Below, piece after piece: positions 16,549-25,445 of a DNA stretch of 62,070 bases; positions within the stretch are counted from its first letter, which is position 1, and every line of letters starts with the position of its first letter. Made by a program: the position numbers and the translations under genes. Origin of the DNA: BA4 sp044376575 (lineage in GTDB: Bacteria; Bacteroidota; Bacteroidia; CAIKAF01). The notes below the pieces were generated by a model, which saw only the letters and a program-made list of their open reading frames with translations, ran no database searches and was not told the DNA's origin. The DNA is taken from the NCBI GenBank assembly GCA_044376575.1, contig JBILKR010000016.1, positions 1 through 62,070 of the forward strand, in the 5' to 3' direction.

Positions 16549-17190
16549 TTACTCCAAAATGATTTTTGTTGTCATTGAACCTTTAGTTGATTGCAAGGAT
16601 ATGGAATAAATTCCAGCCTGAAGATGTGATAGGTTCATTTCTTTCATATTGCTATTCACATCATCTGAGTATACTACTTTGCCAACCATATCTGTGATAA
16701 CCAAAGATCCTTTTTGAATGTTATCAAATGAGATTGCAAATAGACCATTGGATGGGTTCGGATAGATTTGAAGCAAATTAGATGTTGTATTTTCTTCAAT
16801 GGAAGCAAAAAAACAATCGTTTATATTAGTACCTAATCGAATCCATCTACTTTGAGAGTTATTGATAAATTCAATAACATTTCCATTACATAGAAATTCT
16901 ACTTCTGCTACAAAATAATTTCCAAAATTAAGGTCTATAATTAGGGTGTCATTATTAAAGGTATAGGTATTGATAGTTGGTATATGATTGCCATCGCCCG
17001 CTTGGAATGTACTATACAGGGAATCGCAATTACCTGATACACAAAAGTAAGTGTACCTTGAACCTCCTTCAAGAATGTACATGGTGTTTGGATAATCTTC
17101 CAAAACCCATTTACCTTCAATAGAATTGGTTGTTTGAGAAAACACTATGCTTGATAATGCAAGCATAAATATGAATACTAATTTTTTCAT
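16549..17190 (-). CDS. Small secreted protein with T9SS C-terminal sorting domain
   Basis: 213 residues. The signal peptide ends IVFSQ at about residue 19. The middle part (about 22-125, starting IEGKWVLED) looks like a lipocalin-like beta-barrel domain, with the Gly-Lys-Trp opening typical of that fold. From about residue 134 a type A T9SS sorting domain follows (IYPNPSNGLFAIS, GSLVITDMVGKVVYS, GIYSISLQS, ending MTTKIILE). The protein should cross the outer membrane through the type IX system and be surface-attached or released. The ligand is unknown. The gene stands alone behind purD, with an inverted repeat in its upstream gap. Confidence 0.8.
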   Translation of the reverse strand: MKKLVFIFMLALSSIVFSQTTNSIEGKWVLEDYPNTMYILEGGSRYTYFCVSGNCDSLYSTFQAGDGNHIPTINTYTFNNDTLIIDLNFGNYFVAEVEFLCNGNVIEFINNSQSRWIRLGTNINDCFFASIEENTTSNLLQIYPNPSNGLFAISFDNIQKGSLVITDMVGKVVYSDDVNSNMKEMNLSHLQAGIYSISLQSTKGSMTTKIILE

Positions 17191-17216
17191 CTTGTTAAAT
17201 TAAAATATTAAAAGTA

Positions 17217-17237
17217 ATTCTGTATCGAATACAGAAT
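17217..17237. terminator. Inverted repeat after purD, upstream of the T9SS cargo gene
   Basis: Perfect 9-bp stem ATTCTGTAT / ATACAGAAT with a 3-nt loop CGA. The hairpin lies 66 nt beyond the purD stop and about 27 nt before the next minus-strand ATG. Read on the minus strand it is followed by a T-rich stretch, so a terminator of purD is the simplest reading; an operator for the T9SS cargo gene is the alternative. Confidence 0.5.
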
Positions 17238-17302
17238 ATCAACTGTTATTTTCAAATGTAAATAAATTGGAAACACATTGTAGAGAATTGTTGCATCTAT
17301 TC

Positions 17303-18577
17303 TCATGTCATATCCAATCCAATATCTTTTCTGAAATACATTTGATCGAAATGAATATGCTGAATATTGTTGTAAGATTTTTTCACGGCCTGATGAATAT
17401 CATCTCCCAACGAGGTAACACATAATACTCTTCCGCCGGAAGAAAGCAACCTTGAATCTTCCATCGTTGTTCCGGCATGAAATACAATACTATCAGAGAT
17501 TTGATCTACCCCTGTGATAAGCTTTTTGGTTTGATAATGTTGAGGATAACCACCAGAAGCCAATACCACGGTGGCGCATGATTTATCTGAAATTTCTATG
17601 GTATGCTGATCCAGTATTTCTGATTCGAGGGATTCAAATAGTTCCAGCAAGTCTGAATTGATTCGGGGCATCACCACCTCTGTTTCAGGATCACCCATTC
17701 TGCAGTTGTATTCAACTACTTTAGGTTTTCCACTCACATTCATCAAGCCTACATAAATAAAACCTTTATATGTAATCTGTTCTTTCTTTAGGCCCTCAAT
17801 GGTGGGAACTATAATCTGAGTAATTACCTGATCCATAAATTTTTCATCAACAAACGGCACCGGCGACACCGCCCCCATTCCTCCCGTATTCAGTCCGGTA
17901 TCTTTTTCCCCGATTCGTTTATAGTCTTTGGCATTGGGTAGAATTTTGAAATGTGTTCCGTCTGACAATACAAAAACAGAACATTCAATACCCTTCATGA
18001 ATTCTTCAATCACTACTTTTCTTCCCGGATGAGTTAACTCATCTTCACTCAGCATAATGCTCAACTCTCTTTTAGCATCATCAATGTTATCTAAAATCAA
18101 AACACCTTTCCCGCCCGCTAAACCGTCTGCCTTGAGTACATAAGGAGCGTGTAATGAATCTAAAAACTGAAATCCTTTATAAAGGGTATTTTTTGTAAAT
18201 GTCTGATATGCCGCTGTAGGAATTTGATGCCGCATCATGAATTGTTTTGCAAAATCTTTGCTACCTTCCAGTTGTGCACCATCTTTAGAAGGACCAATAA
18301 CTTTTACAAATGAAAGCGTGGGATGGGTTTTAAAAAAATCATAGATACCCCTTACCAAGGGTTCTTCAGGACCAACCACAATCATTGAAACTTCGTTTGA
18401 TGCAACAAAGTCAGCAACAGCATCAAAATCGAGAATATTTATTTTAACATTGGTGCCATGCATTGCAGTTCCGGGGTTACCCGGAGCAATGAACAGCTTA
18501 TTTAATTTTTTGCTTTGGCTGAGCTTCCATGCAAATGCGTGCTCACGTCCACCCGATCCTAGCAAGAGAACATTCAT
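17303..18577 (-). CDS. purD: Phosphoribosylamine-glycine ligase (GARS)
   Basis: ATP-grasp enzyme joining glycine to phosphoribosylamine, the second step of purine synthesis. The N-domain opens MNVLLLGSGGREHAFAWKL; the A-domain has VGPEEPLV, the ATP-grasp loop PYVLKADGLAGGKGV, and the signature CRMGDPETEVVMPR near residue 285. At 424 residues it is full length, with no fusion to PurM or PurN. The start is 11 nt downstream of the carboxyltransferase stop, so the two share a transcript. Confidence 0.96.
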   Translation of the reverse strand: MNVLLLGSGGREHAFAWKLSQSKKLNKLFIAPGNPGTAMHGTNVKINILDFDAVADFVASNEVSMIVVGPEEPLVRGIYDFFKTHPTLSFVKVIGPSKDGAQLEGSKDFAKQFMMRHQIPTAAYQTFTKNTLYKGFQFLDSLHAPYVLKADGLAGGKGVLILDNIDDAKRELSIMLSEDELTHPGRKVVIEEFMKGIECSVFVLSDGTHFKILPNAKDYKRIGEKDTGLNTGGMGAVSPVPFVDEKFMDQVITQIIVPTIEGLKKEQITYKGFIYVGLMNVSGKPKVVEYNCRMGDPETEVVMPRINSDLLELFESLESEILDQHTIEISDKSCATVVLASGGYPQHYQTKKLITGVDQISDSIVFHAGTTMEDSRLLSSGGRVLCVTSLGDDIHQAVKKSYNNIQHIHFDQMYFRKDIGLDMT

Positions 18578-18588
18578 GATTCAATAAT

Positions 18589-20130
18589 TTATAAAGGAAT
18601 ATTTCCGTGTTTTTTTCTTGGCAATTGTTCTGCTTTATTTTCCAACATGGCAAAAGCACGAATCAGTTTTTCTCTGGTTTGTTCAGGAAGAATCACTTCG
18701 TCAACATATCCTCTTGCTGCAGCTTCATAAGGATTAGCAAACAGGTCAGCATATTCTTTTTCCTTTTCTTTCCATTTTGCCTCTTTATCTGAAGCTGAAG
18801 CAATTTCATTTTTAAAAATTATTTCAGCAGCACCTTTGGCTCCCATCACTGCAATCTCTGCTGTTGGCCAGGCATAGTTCATGTCGGCACCAATGTGTTT
18901 GGAGTTCATTACATCATAAGCTCCGCCATATGCTTTTCTTGTAATCACTGTAATTCTTGGCACTGTTGCTTCAGAAAATGCATATAATAATTTTGCACCG
19001 TTGGTAATAATTCCGTTCCATTCCTGATCAGTACCGGGTAAAAATCCTGGTACATCTTCAAGCACAAGTAAAGGGATATTAAAGCAATCACAAAATCTAA
19101 CAAAACGGGCTGCTTTAGTGGAAGATTTAATATCCAGTACTCCCGCTAAAAATGCAGGCTGGTTGGCAACAATACCAATACTTTTCCCTGCAAGTCGTGC
19201 AAAGCCAACAACAATATTTTCAGCATAATCTTTATGTACTTCACAGAATGAATCTGCATCTGCAATTTCATGAATTACCGATTTGATATCATACGGCTGG
19301 TTTGGATTTTCAGGAATAATTGAATTGAGTACCGGCCTCAACTCATTAGCTTGTTCATAAGGAACAGAAGGAGCCGGCTCCTCACAGTTCTGAGGAACAT
19401 AACTCAACAGATTTTTTATTCCCTGAATACATTCAATTTCATTGGCAAAGGCAAAATGGGTAACTCCCGATTTGGATGCATGTGTTTGCGCGCCTCCAAG
19501 TTCTTCTGATGAAACTTCTTCATGTGTAACGGTTTTTACCACATTCGGTCCGGTAACAAACATGTAAGATGTATTTTCCACCATCATGATAAAATCAGTA
19601 ATGGCAGGAGAATAAACAGCACCTCCGGCGCATGGTCCCATAATGGCCGACAGCTGTGGAATTACTCCTGATGCTCTTGTATTTCGATAAAAAATATCTG
19701 CATATCCGGCTAACGAAACCACTCCTTCCTGAATACGCGCGCCTCCGGAATCATTTAAGCCAATAACCGGAGCTCCGTTTTTCATGGCAAGATCCATGAT
19801 GCGACATATTTTTTCTGCGTGTGCTTCAGATAGCGATCCGCCCAACACTGTGAAATCCTGTGAGAAAACATAGACTAAGCGCCCGTTGATGGTTCCGAAA
19901 CCTGTAATAACTCCATCTCCTAGAATAACTTGTTTATCAAGTCCAAAATTTCTTGAACGATGCTGTACAAGCATTCCTATTTCTTCAAAACTTCCCTCGT
20001 CCAGTAAAAAATGAATTCGCTCACGTGCTGTTAGTTTTCCTTTTTTATGTTGTGCTTCTATACGATCACTCCCTCCTCCCAGCTGGGCGGCGGAAATCAT
20101 TGACTGAAGTTGTTGAATTTTATCGCTCAT
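18589..20130 (-). CDS. Acyl-CoA carboxylase, carboxyltransferase (beta) subunit, PccB-like
   Basis: 513-residue biotin-dependent carboxyltransferase with tandem crotonase-like domains. It transfers CO2 from carboxybiotin to an acyl-CoA, most likely propionyl-CoA, giving methylmalonyl-CoA. Motifs are GGSLSEAHAEKI, the oxyanion-forming GGARIQEGVVSLAGYA and GPCAGGAVYSPA in the N half, and VTRKAYGGAYDVM and AEIAVMGAKGAAEI in the C half. The biotin carboxylase and carrier subunits are not in the window, so propionyl- versus methylcrotonyl- or methylmalonyl-type specificity cannot be settled. The gene precedes purD by 11 nt. Confidence 0.9.
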   Translation of the reverse strand: MSDKIQQLQSMISAAQLGGGSDRIEAQHKKGKLTARERIHFLLDEGSFEEIGMLVQHRSRNFGLDKQVILGDGVITGFGTINGRLVYVFSQDFTVLGGSLSEAHAEKICRIMDLAMKNGAPVIGLNDSGGARIQEGVVSLAGYADIFYRNTRASGVIPQLSAIMGPCAGGAVYSPAITDFIMMVENTSYMFVTGPNVVKTVTHEEVSSEELGGAQTHASKSGVTHFAFANEIECIQGIKNLLSYVPQNCEEPAPSVPYEQANELRPVLNSIIPENPNQPYDIKSVIHEIADADSFCEVHKDYAENIVVGFARLAGKSIGIVANQPAFLAGVLDIKSSTKAARFVRFCDCFNIPLLVLEDVPGFLPGTDQEWNGIITNGAKLLYAFSEATVPRITVITRKAYGGAYDVMNSKHIGADMNYAWPTAEIAVMGAKGAAEIIFKNEIASASDKEAKWKEKEKEYADLFANPYEAAARGYVDEVILPEQTREKLIRAFAMLENKAEQLPRKKHGNIPL

Positions 20131-20203
20131 AAAATATTACATCAATTAGTAGCAAAAAAACAAAGATTTTGTGAGAATATCAGAAAATAAAATAAATACC
20201 GGA

Positions 20204-21637
20204 TCATAAATCGCGAAACCAGTATCCAGAATCTTTTATTGTACGTTTTTGTGTCTGATAATCTACGTGAATAATTCCGAATCGCGGCTCATATCCTTCT
20301 GCCCATTCAAAATTATCCATCATTGACCATACAAAGTATCCCGAAACAGGCATGCCTTCCTGCTTTGCACGAAGCACTTGGTGAAGATATCGCTCAAAAT
20401 AATCAATTCTTTTTTTATCATGCACCTGTCCGTTTTCAACTGTATCAGGAAATGCACAACCATTTTCTGTTACAATAATTTTCTTTACCCCATTATATGC
20501 AGAAAGTTTTTTGATTACTTCATAAATACCTTCCGGATAAACTTCCCAGCCCATGTCTGTTAATTCAGCAGGGTCTTTCACTATTTTTTCAGGCTTTACC
20601 TGGTTGGCAAACATTACGGGAGGAAACAAACTGAATTGGGAAACAATTCTGAAATAGTTTTGTACACCATGAAAATCAAAATCAAATTTCATTTTTTCTT
20701 CATCACCGGGGAGGTATAATTTCTCCATGTTTTTGAGATAAGGAAATCCATCAACAGGATATCCCAAACCCATTGCGGGTTCTATAAAAACACGATTTAA
20801 TAAAGCATCCATTCGACGGGCTGCTTTCACATGTTTAGGAGCATCAGATTTGGGATGAATAGCACTTAATGAGTAAGTGGTTCCAATATTGGCATCAGGT
20901 ACATTTCGCCTTAATACCCTACCTGCTTCTCCTTGAGAAATAACGACATTGTGGGAAGCTTTCTGAAAAAGACCGACACCTGTTTTTCCGGGTGCGTGTG
21001 TTCCGGCCATATATCCGAGCCCGGTAAATGCCATAGGCTCATTAAACACCATCCAGTTTTTCACTTTATCACCGTAATTGCGCGATACGATATCAGCATA
21101 ATCACAAAACCAGCCAACAATGTCCCTGTTGGACCATCCACCCACATCTTCCAGCGCTTGAGGCAGGTCCCAGTGATACAGGGTAATCCATGGCTCAATA
21201 TTATTTTCAAGACATTGATCTATCACGCGATGATAAAAATCGATTCCCTTTTGATTGGTTTGTCCTTTACCCTGAGGCAATATCCTTGTCCATGCAGTTG
21301 AAAATCTAAAAACCTGCATGTTTAACTCATTCAGCATTCGAATATCATCAGCATAACGATGATAAAAATCACAGGCAACATCTCCGTTTTCATTGTTATG
21401 AATTTTTCCTTTTTTATGGGTAAATCTATCCCATATTGATTCGCCTTTCCCATCGATGTTCCATGCACCTTCAATTTGATATGCTGCCGTTGCAACTCCC
21501 CATTTAAAGTCAGTACCAAAATCTTTTTTTCTGAGAGATGAATTCTTTTCAAGCCATTGTAGCGCATTTAAACTTGGTGTTATTCCCATACCCAGAGAAA
21601 GCAGGCTTAATCTATGTAAAAGTTCGCGACGATTCAT
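20204..21637 (-). CDS. Glycoside hydrolase family 1 beta-glucosidase with Tat-like leader
   Basis: Retaining beta-glycosidase, TIM barrel, 477 residues. The GH1 N-terminal signature is FKWGVATAAYQIEGAW. The acid/base Glu200 is in MVFNEP and the nucleophile Glu391 in VTENG; the terminal FGIIHVDYQTQKRT and SGYWF are also typical. It probably hydrolyses cello- or other beta-linked oligosaccharides. Unusually for GH1, about 35 residues precede the domain: an Arg-Arg pair in NRRELLHR followed by a hydrophobic stretch LSLLSLGMGITPSLNALQ, which resembles a twin-arginine signal. If so the enzyme is periplasmic. tatA lies in the same window at 57824. Confidence 0.92.
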   Translation of the reverse strand: MNRRELLHRLSLLSLGMGITPSLNALQWLEKNSSLRKKDFGTDFKWGVATAAYQIEGAWNIDGKGESIWDRFTHKKGKIHNNENGDVACDFYHRYADDIRMLNELNMQVFRFSTAWTRILPQGKGQTNQKGIDFYHRVIDQCLENNIEPWITLYHWDLPQALEDVGGWSNRDIVGWFCDYADIVSRNYGDKVKNWMVFNEPMAFTGLGYMAGTHAPGKTGVGLFQKASHNVVISQGEAGRVLRRNVPDANIGTTYSLSAIHPKSDAPKHVKAARRMDALLNRVFIEPAMGLGYPVDGFPYLKNMEKLYLPGDEEKMKFDFDFHGVQNYFRIVSQFSLFPPVMFANQVKPEKIVKDPAELTDMGWEVYPEGIYEVIKKLSAYNGVKKIIVTENGCAFPDTVENGQVHDKKRIDYFERYLHQVLRAKQEGMPVSGYFVWSMMDNFEWAEGYEPRFGIIHVDYQTQKRTIKDSGYWFRDL

Positions 21638-21707
21638 TGATAAAATTTATTTTTAAAACAATCGTTAATCCGATGAAATCAAATATCTGAAATCTAACCG
21701 AATGTTT

Positions 21708-21715
21708 TACATTTG
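21708..21715 (+). promoter_or_regulatory. -7 box upstream of the coiled-coil protein gene
   Basis: TACATTTG fits TAnnTTTG exactly, 22 nt before the ATG at 21738. A CTG 18 nt upstream is only a weak -33 candidate. Confidence 0.45.
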
Positions 21716-21737
21716 ATGTTATAAATTCTGAACAACA

Positions 21738-22631
21738 ATGAACAACGACATTGGACGAAAAAATAAAATTATTACCGTTTTATCAATTGCGTTAATTATT
21801 TCTTTGTTGGGAAATATAATTCAACTCTTTACCCAGAAAATGGTAATTACGGAGAAGGAATATTTTGTCGAAAAATCAGATTCGATAGCAACCAGAAAAA
21901 AAGAACTGGAAAAAGAATTTAATGATGCCATTGGCGAACTTTCTGTATACAAAGGAAAATCTGCCGAACTCGACTCTCTGCTTGAAGAGGCATATCAAAA
22001 ACTTGAACAACAAAAGAAACAAATCGGCAGATTAATTGAAACCAAGCAAGATTATCAGGTATTACAACAGCGATATGCTGAGTTGAAAAAAACTACAGAA
22101 ATGTATATTCTGGAAATAGAGAAGTTAACAAAAGAAAATAAAGAATTAAAATATCAGAATACAGAATTAAGTGTTGCTCTTAATCAAACGAAAGAAGTAA
22201 ATAAAGATTTAAAAACAAAAGTAGATGTTGCATCTAAACTAAAATTAAGCAGTATTTCAACCAAGTCGTTTTCGGTTAAAAGTTCAGGAAAAGAGAAAGA
22301 AACAGATAAAGCAAACCGAACAGAAAGATTAAATATTGCATTTACCATTGATGAAAATCCTTTGGCTACTACCGGAAACAAAACGGTATATGTGCGGGTA
22401 ATAGGTCCTCAGGGGTTTGTGCTTGCTGACGTAGGACAAGGGGTTAATAAATTTATAACAGAGAACAATACTGAAATTCCATACTCGCGAAGCCTGAATA
22501 TAAATTTTGACGGATCAAAATACAGCAAAGTAGCGTCCTGGGATCAAGATGCATTTGCTCCCGGAGTGTATAAAATAGAAATTTATATTGACGGAGCTCT
22601 GGCCGGATCAGATAAGATTACACTATACTAA
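21738..22631 (+). CDS. Membrane-anchored coiled-coil protein, unknown function
   Basis: 297 residues. One N-terminal membrane helix (about 10-30, IITVLSIALIISLLGNIIQLF) follows a short cytoplasmic tail. A long coiled coil (about 40-165) is rich in Glu, Lys and Leu heptads. A Ser/Thr/Lys-rich linker leads to a C-terminal beta-rich domain (about 195-297) with VYVRVIGPQGF and GVYKIEIYIDGALAG, an Ig-like or jelly-roll pattern. The orientation suggests coiled coil and beta domain in the periplasm. The stop shares one base with the start of the next gene, a DUF4296 lipoprotein, so a joint envelope role is likely. No family is recognised. Confidence 0.75.
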   Translation: MNNDIGRKNKIITVLSIALIISLLGNIIQLFTQKMVITEKEYFVEKSDSIATRKKELEKEFNDAIGELSVYKGKSAELDSLLEEAYQKLEQQKKQIGRLIETKQDYQVLQQRYAELKKTTEMYILEIEKLTKENKELKYQNTELSVALNQTKEVNKDLKTKVDVASKLKLSSISTKSFSVKSSGKEKETDKANRTERLNIAFTIDENPLATTGNKTVYVRVIGPQGFVLADVGQGVNKFITENNTEIPYSRSLNINFDGSKYSKVASWDQDAFAPGVYKIEIYIDGALAGSDKITLY

Positions 22632-22972
22632 TGAACAACAGTATTAGATTATTTTTGCTGCTACTTTTTTTTATTACATCCTGCAAAAAGGATGAAAAAA
22701 CAAATATACCGCAGGGGGTACTCAATCATGATGTCATGGTAAAAGTGATGAGCGACATCCACCTCGCAAAAGGAGCGCGAATGGCTCAGTTACTTCCGGA
22801 TGAATACACAAAAAATCCTGATAAAATGTTGCAAGATATTCTTCTTGCAAACCATACGGATACATCAACTTTTAATACAAGTTGGTTGTTTTATAATCAA
22901 CACCCTGAGATGATGGAAAACATTTACAAAGATGTAGCGATTGCTATTGAAAAGATATCGGTTACTAACTGA
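22631..22972 (+). CDS. DUF4296 lipoprotein
   Basis: 113 residues: a short signal and lipobox ending FITSC, then KKDEKTNIPQGVLNHDVMVKV with the SDIHLAKGA and NPDKMLQDILLANH blocks that mark the Bacteroidota DUF4296 family. Family function is unknown; members are small lipid-anchored helical proteins. The start codon overlaps the upstream coiled-coil gene stop (TAATG), so the two are translationally coupled. The end overlaps pyk by 8 nt tail to tail. Confidence 0.82.
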   Translation: MNNSIRLFLLLLFFITSCKKDEKTNIPQGVLNHDVMVKVMSDIHLAKGARMAQLLPDEYTKNPDKMLQDILLANHTDTSTFNTSWLFYNQHPEMMENIYKDVAIAIEKISVTN

Positions 22973-24389
22973 TGTAATGAAGTTTCAGCATGTTGGTTTG
23001 TCCTTTTTCATGCATAGGAACACTTGCAGTATGAACAACCAAATCTCCTTCAATTACAAATCCGGTTTTTTTAAGCATATAAGAACTTTCTGCAATTGAG
23101 TGATCGGTGCTTAAAAATTTATCAAAATAAAATCCGCGCACACCCCATATCAAACTCAATTGATTAAGAATATATCTATTCCCGGTAAAAACATAAATAT
23201 CTGCTTTGGGGCGGTAGCTTGAAATTTCGTACGCTGTATATCCTGTGAAAGACATGGTAATGATTCCCTTTGCCCTTGATTTATCAGCAAGTTCAACAGC
23301 TGCACGACAGATAGCATCAGTTACAAAACGATCTCTTGAAATGTGCATGTAATTATTATTATACATTCCCTCAAACGATTCCACATTATCAATGATTTTC
23401 TGCACACTTTCAATAACACGTATCGGATATTTTCCTACTGATGTTTCACCACTTAGCATCACGGCATCTGCGCCGTCCATGATAGAATTGGCAACATCAT
23501 TAACTTCAGCACGTGTTGGATTATAATTGGTAATCATGCTGTCCATCATTTGTGTAGCAATGATAATGGGCTTTGAAGCACGAAGACATTTTTTTACAAG
23601 TGATTTTTGAATTAATGGTACTTCCTGCATCGGAACTTCCACACCCAAATCTCCGCGAGCAACCATAATGGCATCTGTTTGACGAATAATATTGTCAATA
23701 TCTTGAATCGCTTCCGGTTTTTCAATTTTGGCAATGATTTTAGATCTCTTTCCTTTTGAGGATATCAGATCTTTTAATTCAATAATATCAGATGCTGAAC
23801 GAACAAATGATAAGGCTATCCATTCTAATTCGTGCTCAAGTGCAAATTCAAGATCTTCCAGGTCTTTTGGCGTTAAACAGGGAAGAGATATTTTTGTATT
23901 TGGCAGGTTAAATCCTTTTTTAGAAGCCAGCATGCCTCCATTTATAATTTTTGCTTTGGCTTCATCTTTTTTATTGGTTGAAATAATTTCCAAAACAATT
24001 TTACCATCATCAACCAATACCCTTTCGCCAGGATTTACATCTTCAGCAAATTTTTCATAACGAATAAAAACTTTTTCTTTTGTTCCAACGCCATCATGAG
24101 TAGATATAAGAATTTCATCGCCGTCATTGATAAGGACTTCTCCATTTTCCATATTGCCTATTCGCATTTTAGGCCCTTGCAAGTCTGCAAGAATACAGAG
24201 GTTATATCCATGCTCTTCATTGATACGACGAACATTTTCTATTGCGGTTATCTGAAAATCTCGCTGACCATGTGAAAAATTTAATCTAAAAACATCGACA
24301 CCGGCTTCTACCATTGCAAGCATGGTTTCATAGGCGATGCAGGCAGGTCCTAACGTAGCTATTACTTTTGTTTTGCTTTGTACTTTCAT
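22965..24389 (-). CDS. pyk: Pyruvate kinase
   Basis: Converts phosphoenolpyruvate and ADP to pyruvate and ATP at the end of glycolysis. The start TKVIATLGPA matches the family; FRLNFSHGQ is the substrate Arg region; the active-site signature IIAKIEKPEAI and MVARGDLGVEVP follow, then IIATQMMDSMI and MLSGETSVGKYP. At 474 residues it has the A, B and C domains without the extra C-terminal domain. It is preceded 7 nt upstream by an IPExxxVDY-type gene, an arrangement common in Bacteroidota. Allosteric control cannot be read from sequence. Confidence 0.96.
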   Translation of the reverse strand: MKVQSKTKVIATLGPACIAYETMLAMVEAGVDVFRLNFSHGQRDFQITAIENVRRINEEHGYNLCILADLQGPKMRIGNMENGEVLINDGDEILISTHDGVGTKEKVFIRYEKFAEDVNPGERVLVDDGKIVLEIISTNKKDEAKAKIINGGMLASKKGFNLPNTKISLPCLTPKDLEDLEFALEHELEWIALSFVRSASDIIELKDLISSKGKRSKIIAKIEKPEAIQDIDNIIRQTDAIMVARGDLGVEVPMQEVPLIQKSLVKKCLRASKPIIIATQMMDSMITNYNPTRAEVNDVANSIMDGADAVMLSGETSVGKYPIRVIESVQKIIDNVESFEGMYNNNYMHISRDRFVTDAICRAAVELADKSRAKGIITMSFTGYTAYEISSYRPKADIYVFTGNRYILNQLSLIWGVRGFYFDKFLSTDHSIAESSYMLKKTGFVIEGDLVVHTASVPMHEKGQTNMLKLHYIS

Positions 24390-24396
24390 AGTGTGA

Positions 24397-24810
24397 TTAA
24401 TAAAACAATAATTTATCTTTCTCTTTCAATTTATAAATATCAATTTCTGAGGCCAGAATAACAAAGTCAATTTGATGAATCTGATCGAGGATCTCCTGAA
24501 TATCATCATTGGTAACATCTCCTCTCACTAAAAACAAATACTCAACAGTATTTAATTCGGTTAAAATATATGCATTGCCTAATCGGTTTGACAATAATTG
24601 ATATACTTTATTTTCTTCCGGCAATTCAAATTGAAAAAAAGGGAATACTATTTCCTCTTCATCTCCTAAAGCAATGTCTTCCTCTCTTATAAAATCAAAT
24701 CCTGAAATCCGATTCAATGCCCAACAAAGTCTATGGCTTTCTTCATGACAGGAAATGCCAATCAACCGAAAATCATATATAGGTTCTATTTCTAAGCGGA
24801 GTTTTTTCAT
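24397..24810 (-). CDS. IPExxxVDY-type protein
   Basis: 137 residues, acidic and soluble. It has the family's YDFRLIGISC and HRLCWALNRISGFDF blocks and ends with a lysine-rich tail. The motif that names the family is degenerate here: the corresponding stretch reads ILTELNTVEYLFLVRG, with Leu-Thr for the expected Ile-Pro and Glu for Asp. The function is unknown; in Bacteroidota members sit next to pyk or rnc. Here it lies 7 nt upstream of pyk, so cotranscription is likely. No signal peptide or membrane segment. Confidence 0.78.
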   Translation of the reverse strand: MKKLRLEIEPIYDFRLIGISCHEESHRLCWALNRISGFDFIREEDIALGDEEEIVFPFFQFELPEENKVYQLLSNRLGNAYILTELNTVEYLFLVRGDVTNDDIQEILDQIHQIDFVILASEIDIYKLKEKDKLLFY

Positions 24811-24829
24811 TCACGTCTTTCATGTCAAA

Positions 24830-24849
24830 GATGATAAAATATTATCATC
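24830..24849. repeat. Inverted repeat upstream of the IPExxxVDY-pyk pair
   Basis: Perfect 8-nt arms GATGATAA / TTATCATC with a 4-nt loop, in the 79-nt gap between a secreted-protein gene and the IPExxxVDY gene. It could be a weak terminator or an operator; the T-run needed for a good terminator is short. Confidence 0.35.
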
Positions 24850-24889
24850 ATTAATAAGAACAGTGTAGAAAGATCTAAAGAAATGGAAA

Positions 24890-25435
24890 TTATTCTTCTG
24901 TTTCGTTATATGATTGAATCACTGCAGGCAGTTCATCAAGCTTTACTTTTCCTTTTTCAATTTGCTGAGCAATGTCATCATTATCAGTAACCATTTCTGC
25001 TACTGTTTTTTTCCAGTTAGATGCTTTTAATTCAGTATATTCTTTTTGTTTTTCTTTTTTAATATACATTACATATTTAAAAATATCTGAATTACCCTGG
25101 CTTACCGGGATTTGCAATTCATACAAAGAAATTTTACCCTCCGTTAATGTTTTTAAAAAAAATGGGATTTCATCAATTTTAGCAGATACAAATTGTGATT
25201 CCCCAGCCATAAAACCAGACAAGTCATCAGCTTTATATGTGCGCTTATCCTCTTCAGTAACTTTTAGTGTCAGTTTATCTTTTATTTGTTCTCCTGATTT
25301 GTATTTAATTGTACCTTCAATCGTATCACCATTAGATAAAATCACGTATCCTTCTTCATATCCTTTGTTGCTAGACTGACCGCAAATGATAAAGACGTTT
25401 AATAAACAGCCCAAAAACAAAATAAAATGTTTCAT
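24890..25435 (-). CDS. Secreted protein, unknown function
   Basis: 181 residues with a signal peptide (residues 1-19, ending IICGQ). The mature protein opens with YVILSNGDTIEGTIKYKSG, a motif seen at the start of many uncharacterised Bacteroidota exported proteins, followed by a lysine-rich beta region and a mainly helical acidic tail. No catalytic motif or known domain is visible. It starts 10 nt after the M28 peptidase gene stop and belongs to the same minus-strand run as cysS. Confidence 0.68.
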   Translation of the reverse strand: MKHFILFLGCLLNVFIICGQSSNKGYEEGYVILSNGDTIEGTIKYKSGEQIKDKLTLKVTEEDKRTYKADDLSGFMAGESQFVSAKIDEIPFFLKTLTEGKISLYELQIPVSQGNSDIFKYVMYIKKEKQKEYTELKASNWKKTVAEMVTDNDDIAQQIEKGKVKLDELPAVIQSYNETEE

Positions 25436-25445
25436 ATCTTCAATT

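Noticed and set aside
20933..21301. 122-residue plus-strand frame opposite the GH1 gene
   Set aside because: Mirror of the conserved GH1 coding sequence; its residues follow the reverse strand codons and show no signal or domain.
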